A DNA stretch of 64,000 nt from Saccharomycopsis malanga (taxonomy: Eukaryota > Ascomycota > Saccharomycetes > Ascoideales > Saccharomycopsidaceae). Position numbers and translations under genes: made by a program. Positions 60,238 to 64,000 of this stretch are shown piece after piece; position 1 is the first letter of the stretch; every line of letters begins with the position of its first letter. The DNA is taken from positions 1,736,001 to 1,800,000 of the forward strand of contig CP025321.1 in assembly GCA_004014935.1 (NCBI GenBank). The letters run 5' to 3'. The notes under the pieces were generated by a model. The model was not told where the DNA came from. It did no database searches and worked only from the letters and a program-made list of their open reading frames with translations.

Positions 60238-62247
60238 TTATTTGATTGAAATGATAACATAGCGATGTAAATCAGCAGACAAGATGCTTAGCAACTTGCG
60301 ATTTGATTGGTCCTGAAGAGTGATTTGTTCGGGAACAATGTTCAAAAAGATGTGATTAGGAAGATGACTTTTATCTTCAAAATTGAAATAATAAACGTCT
60401 TGGCTATCATTTTCTAAATTTAATATTACAATCATAAACTTTACTCGGTCTTTAGTAGTTGTATTTTCAACGGCCAATAGAACAAGGTCCTCGTTGAAGA
60501 AAGTTGCTTGTTTTATCAAGAATCCTGGGAAAATGTCAGGGACTTTTCTCTCTGTAATGGCACTGGTTTCCAAACAAGCTACGGTGTAAACAACTAAATG
60601 GCGGTCGTCATGAGTTAGTAATGTCAAGTCTCTGTTATTGGGGTGCAACTTTGCTTGGATATTCTGTTTGGCAACGTTGTCCGAGGAAATTAAGGGCCCA
60701 AACGTCACAATAGGTTCAAATTTTATTTTCTGACTAAAACATCGGCGTACCCCATTGAATATCAGCGAACATTGGGCATTTAAGCTTTTCAAGTTTGGGT
60801 TTAGATCATGAACAGTGTCACCTTTGATGAAGCCAAACACCTCAAAGGTATTTAAGCGTTTGGTAATGTACTCGGAGATCTCGGTGATGCTGAAATACGG
60901 CTGGTCTTGATCAATGTTTTTATCTTCGTCTTTCAAATCATCAATGATGGTTTCCAACCAATTGATGAAACAGTTGAATAGCTTTTGCTCGTTATTCAAC
61001 CCTACTACAAACCTATACACTTTTCTCATAATGTTTTTCATTAACTCTATGCTTTTGTCAAGCGTGGCAAGTTCGATTCCAAACGTATCCTGCTGGCCTA
61101 CGATGCTACATGTAGTTCTCCACTCGCAAGTGCTTTTGAGCTCTCCTAACAAGACTATTAATCTGGTTCCTGCAGGAACAAACAAGCTGAGAAACTTGGA
61201 TCTGATCTGATCTATACAATTATTGCCCAATTTCAGCAATTTACGCAAGTTCTTTTCTCCCATTGAGTTTTCAAGCCACGATTTCAAGCCATCAGACATC
61301 ATTCCCGTCAATAGTAGTTCGTATAGCTCTGAAGTGGCATGATGGCTTGCTGTTTGTTCAACGCCGTCTTCATCTAGCAAACCAATCAATCTTGCATTGA
61401 ACTCTAGAAACGCCTTGCAGTCATGGTCTATATTGCTACCTATTTCCTGTAAATACAATAGAAGAAGCAGAATCTTGCTACACGACGAGATAACCTTGAA
61501 AAGATACGCTTTTTCCTCTTTGAGAAACGCCATGTCCACGGGAATCGCACCGAAACGATACCCTCGTGGCTGTTGTTGCCTGGCAACTATGTAATGCTTA
61601 CTGAGGTCAGAAGACGACTCGATCTGGAGAAACTCGGTCGAATCGTCGTATTTGATCGGTTCTACGCTGAACAACCCGTTCAAAGTCAAATCCAAGTACC
61701 CCTTTTCATAGCCTATCATGAGAAAGTCATCGATTGTGCTCTGCGGCTGTACAAGGTTGTCTATGGCAAGTTTAGAGGTGAGTATGTGATCAGAGGCAAA
61801 GTTGGGCAACGGGGGGAGCTTTGGCAACGATTCACAGCACGAAGCTTCAAATAATGCCCCATATTGGGTTTCCCCATCTTGCGAACAGACCCCCCTGGCC
61901 CAACTCACTGTTTGGACATCTAAATCGACAGTTTTACTATTAAGAGCGTATAATTGACTACTTATCTTCCTACCGTCTGCTACAATCTTACCGACTTGTA
62001 TATCATACAACCGGAACCCAAGGCTTTTGGAGGCAACAAATACCAACTTCCCATCAGGACTCCACCGTAATCTAACTACCTCATCACGACATTTGCAAGC
62101 AAATGACCACACTCTTTGCCCATTGGCTCTATATATCCATAGATTTCCATCCGTCGAGACCACCGCCAACAAGTCCATTCCAAGACGCCATGAGAAAACA
62201 TCCTTACGCACCGTCACCGCTAACGCCTTGTCATGAATAATCTCCAT
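60238..62247 (-). CDS. APC4: Anaphase-promoting complex subunit 4
   Basis: A 669-aa protein (S. cerevisiae Apc4 has 652). The N-terminal WD40 part starts FSWRLGMDLLAVVSTDGNLWIYR and VVRLRWSPDGKLVFVASKSLGFRLYD, characteristic of Apc4. The helical Apc4 long domain follows from about residue 235 (RFGAIPVDMAFLKEEKAYLFKVISSCSKILLLL, outlined). The C-terminal part returns to beta-propeller sequence (NNRDLTLLTHDDRHLVVYTVACLET). Apc4 is a scaffold subunit of the APC/C platform with Apc1 and Apc5, and acts in the nucleus at mitotic exit. The stop codon directly borders a SINE-like tail. Confidence 0.88.
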   Translation of the reverse strand: MEIIHDKALAVTVRKDVFSWRLGMDLLAVVSTDGNLWIYRANGQRVWSFACKCRDEVVRLRWSPDGKLVFVASKSLGFRLYDIQVGKIVADGRKISSQLYALNSKTVDLDVQTVSWARGVCSQDGETQYGALFEASCCESLPKLPPLPNFASDHILTSKLAIDNLVQPQSTIDDFLMIGYEKGYLDLTLNGLFSVEPIKYDDSTEFLQIESSSDLSKHYIVARQQQPRGYRFGAIPVDMAFLKEEKAYLFKVISSCSKILLLLLYLQEIGSNIDHDCKAFLEFNARLIGLLDEDGVEQTASHHATSELYELLLTGMMSDGLKSWLENSMGEKNLRKLLKLGNNCIDQIRSKFLSLFVPAGTRLIVLLGELKSTCEWRTTCSIVGQQDTFGIELATLDKSIELMKNIMRKVYRFVVGLNNEQKLFNCFINWLETIIDDLKDEDKNIDQDQPYFSITEISEYITKRLNTFEVFGFIKGDTVHDLNPNLKSLNAQCSLIFNGVRRCFSQKIKFEPIVTFGPLISSDNVAKQNIQAKLHPNNRDLTLLTHDDRHLVVYTVACLETSAITERKVPDIFPGFLIKQATFFNEDLVLLAVENTTTKDRVKFMIVILNLENDSQDVYYFNFEDKSHLPNHIFLNIVPEQITLQDQSNRKLLSILSADLHRYVIISIK

Positions 62248-62427
62248 TGTAATTTGTTATTTGACATCTTGTTTAAGCGCCGTGATGATTCATGTTTATC
62301 CTTTATAACCTATTTATATAGTCACGTTTTGGTTTGTCGCAACGGGAGAGTCTGAAATTTGGCTTCAGATAATCGCAGGTGAGGCCCGTTGAACTGGGAC
62401 TTTTCATATTATCTATATAAGTAGTGG

Positions 62428-62602
62428 AAAGGACAGTATCATATATTCCAGTAAATAGCAGTTTCGTATATACGCGCTGAATCTAAAGAGATTTGGCTGT
62501 TACACTTGTCTGTACGAATTAAGTAAAAAGCGTTCATGAGGGGAATCGAACCCGGGAGCCTTGTGGGTCTTTGTTCTCTTTTGCAAGACTACTGGGCCCA
62601 AC
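62428..62602 (-). mobile_element. SINE-like copy between APC4 and TMA64
   Basis: Minus strand: GTTGGGCCCAGTAGTCTTGC, AAGAGAACAAAGACCC, a perfect B box GGGTTCGATTCCCC, then a shortened body, CCAAATCTC, GTATATACGAAACTGCTAT and GGAATATATGATA. The body is about half the full length. It lies in the shared upstream region of APC4 (-) and TMA64 (+). Confidence 0.6.
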
Positions 62603-62852
62603 AACGAAGTAGAATAATTGATTATAAACATGTTTACACGAGATGAAGTTCCCATTGGGGCATGTTCTTGTAGTGTTACTGGGTATTTGCTCACTTGTAC
62701 GAACGGCACTTTGAATTGTAGCTTACTTCTCTAATAGTGCTGGAACCCCTTTACAATTGGGACGATTAGTTGCCCAGATCATCTTGGACCAACTATATTA
62801 AGCAGTATCACCAATTGAACAGTTTTTATCACCAACATTTCATACACAAAAG

Positions 62853-64000
62853 ATGTTCACGAAAGATCCAGGGGTAAGTTTTGGTTCTGTATCTGAATCC
62901 TGTAAATGTTTTACTGACATTGTAGCTCAAACCGTTGTCAAACATCAAATCTTCGGAGCGAAGAAAGTTGATTGATGACATTGCTAAGACTTATAAAGTA
63001 CCAGACCATTTAGGGTCAGAATTGGTACCACTGGCTATGAAAAAGGCTACTTACAAAAGCCCTTTGGGGCATTCGGGATCGGTCTACACTGATCTACAAC
63101 ATGTTCCATTGTATTTCAAAACCCGGGACTCCAATGTGATTCCCACCATCTACACATTATGGAAGAACCCCACGCTTTTGCCTGTGGTTTACACCAACTC
63201 GTATGTCATTCACAAGTTGCAAGGAGGCGCCAACTTGATGTTGCCAGGCACAATCCCTCCCTTTGACCCACGGTGTGTGAAAAACGCTTTGGTAGGCATT
63301 GCTTCGTATGAAGAACCTTATATTGTAAAGGCAGTAGGCATTTGTCAACTCAATTTGACTCAGTTCACTTCCACCAACGGTCGTTCGGGCGTTGCTGTTC
63401 AAATCCGGCATTTCAATGGCGACGAATTGGAAAAAATTAGTAAAACAAAATTGGAAGCTCCTGATAATGAAACAATTGAAAAGTTGATAAAGGGGCGAGA
63501 AACCGGATTAGTAGGATTGGCTGAAAAAGTAGAAAAATTGGAAATTGATGATCAATCAATTGATAATGAAATTAATAATGAGGAGTTGTTGGATAAAAAT
63601 TTATCAAATGAGGAATTGTTGGATAAAAAATTATCAAATGGGGAATTGTTGGATAAAAATTTATCAAATGAGGAATCATTGAATAAGGAATCATTGAAGA
63701 AAAATTTATCAATTGAGGAACCATCCAATAAACAATCATCAAATAATAACCCTTCCAACAAACTGTCATCAAATAATTATGAAACGTACAATGAACCAGA
63801 ACAAATAGAAACATTACGGACCGAAGATATCGATTATTTATTCAAAAGAGCCTTTTTACTTACTCTTTTCCAAGAACAAGTTAAGCCTCCTATTAGTGCT
63901 TCTAATTTCATTTCCAATCATCTTTTGAAAAACCTACCCAATGTGTCGAGTTCTTTGGACCATCTTCTCACAATGAAGAAAACGTCATGGAAAAAGTCTG
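62853..64000 (+). CDS. TMA64: Translation factor TMA64 (eIF2D/ligatin), one short intron, cut by right edge
   Basis: Exon 1 (62853-62873) encodes MFTKDPG. The intron 62874-62925 is only 52 nt (GTAAGT donor, TACTGAC branch-like word, TAG acceptor). Exon 2 starts LKPLSNIKSSERRKL, exactly as S. cerevisiae Tma64 (MFKKDPHVKPLSN). The pre-PUA/PUA region follows (LPVVYTNSYVIHKLQGGANLMLPGTIPPFDPRC, outlined). A low-complexity linker carries a 10-residue NEELLDKNLS-type repeat (63580-63720). The winged-helix region (DIDYLFKRAFLLTLFQEQV) is under way at the edge; the SUI1 domain lies outside. eIF2D recycles 40S subunits and can deliver Met-tRNA. Confidence 0.9.

Noticed and set aside
62520-62600. A functional tRNA gene around the perfect B box GGGTTCGATTCCCC
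   Set aside because: Acceptor and D arms do not pair, and the sequence continues into the SINE-like body.

Overview
The window is nuclear DNA from a budding yeast (Saccharomycotina). Genes are compact and almost all intronless. The two introns found are short, with GTAAGT donors and ACTAAC- or CTGAC-type branch sites. Orthologues of MUB1, SNX41, EFL1, OAC1, ECM29, NOP13, WRS1, APC4 and TMA64 are recognisable. CTG codons are rare at conserved leucines. The one CTG checked in WRS1 (residue 235) falls where, as I recall it, S. cerevisiae has serine. Together these suggest a CUG-Ser yeast, but this is an inference.

Layout. 1-2566 (-) is MUB1, cut by the left edge. 2.9-3.8 kb holds a diverged repeat and tRNA-Gly(GCC). 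4.4-7.1 kb (+) is a SNX41/ATG20-type sorting nexin. 8.1-11.1 kb (-) is EFL1, divergent from the spliced OAC1 (+). 12.7-19.0 kb is gene-free and holds a 168-bp satellite array with a 504-bp higher-order repeat and a second short array. 19.0-21.0 kb encodes a protein with several ubiquitin-like folds and a PPAY motif. 21.5-27.2 kb is ECM29. 28.2-31.4 kb (-) is a DGR2/YMR102C-type WD40 protein. 32.9-34.8 kb (-) is a single-pass membrane protein. 36.2-37.4 kb (-) is NOP13. 37.7-39.3 kb (+) is an unrecognised disordered protein. 40.0-41.3 kb is WRS1. 43.4-44.5 and 46.3-47.5 kb hold two tandem peroxisomal-type acyl-CoA thioesterases. 51.2-52.6 kb (-) is a Medusa/DUF7082-type regulator with a 4.6-kb upstream region full of TGCATGCA words. 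57.2-58.2 kb is a possible RRG1-like gene. 60.2-62.2 kb (-) is APC4. 62.9 kb to the right edge is the start of TMA64 (eIF2D), with a 52-nt intron.

From about 39 kb rightwards, and once at 7.8 kb, intergenic DNA carries a dispersed family of about 300-375 bp. Its members have RNA polymerase III A/B-box heads, a conserved 3' domain and a TTA-microsatellite tail. It looks like a tRNA-derived SINE family, which would be unusual in budding yeasts. A related repeat of about 960 bp occurs twice.

Gene themes: the ubiquitin-proteasome system (MUB1, ECM29, the ubiquitin-like protein, APC4), ribosome assembly and translation (EFL1, NOP13, WRS1, TMA64), and peroxisomal or mitochondrial metabolism (thioesterases, OAC1). 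ECM29 has a pair of PACE/Rpn4-type sites upstream, and MUB1 has a near-match.
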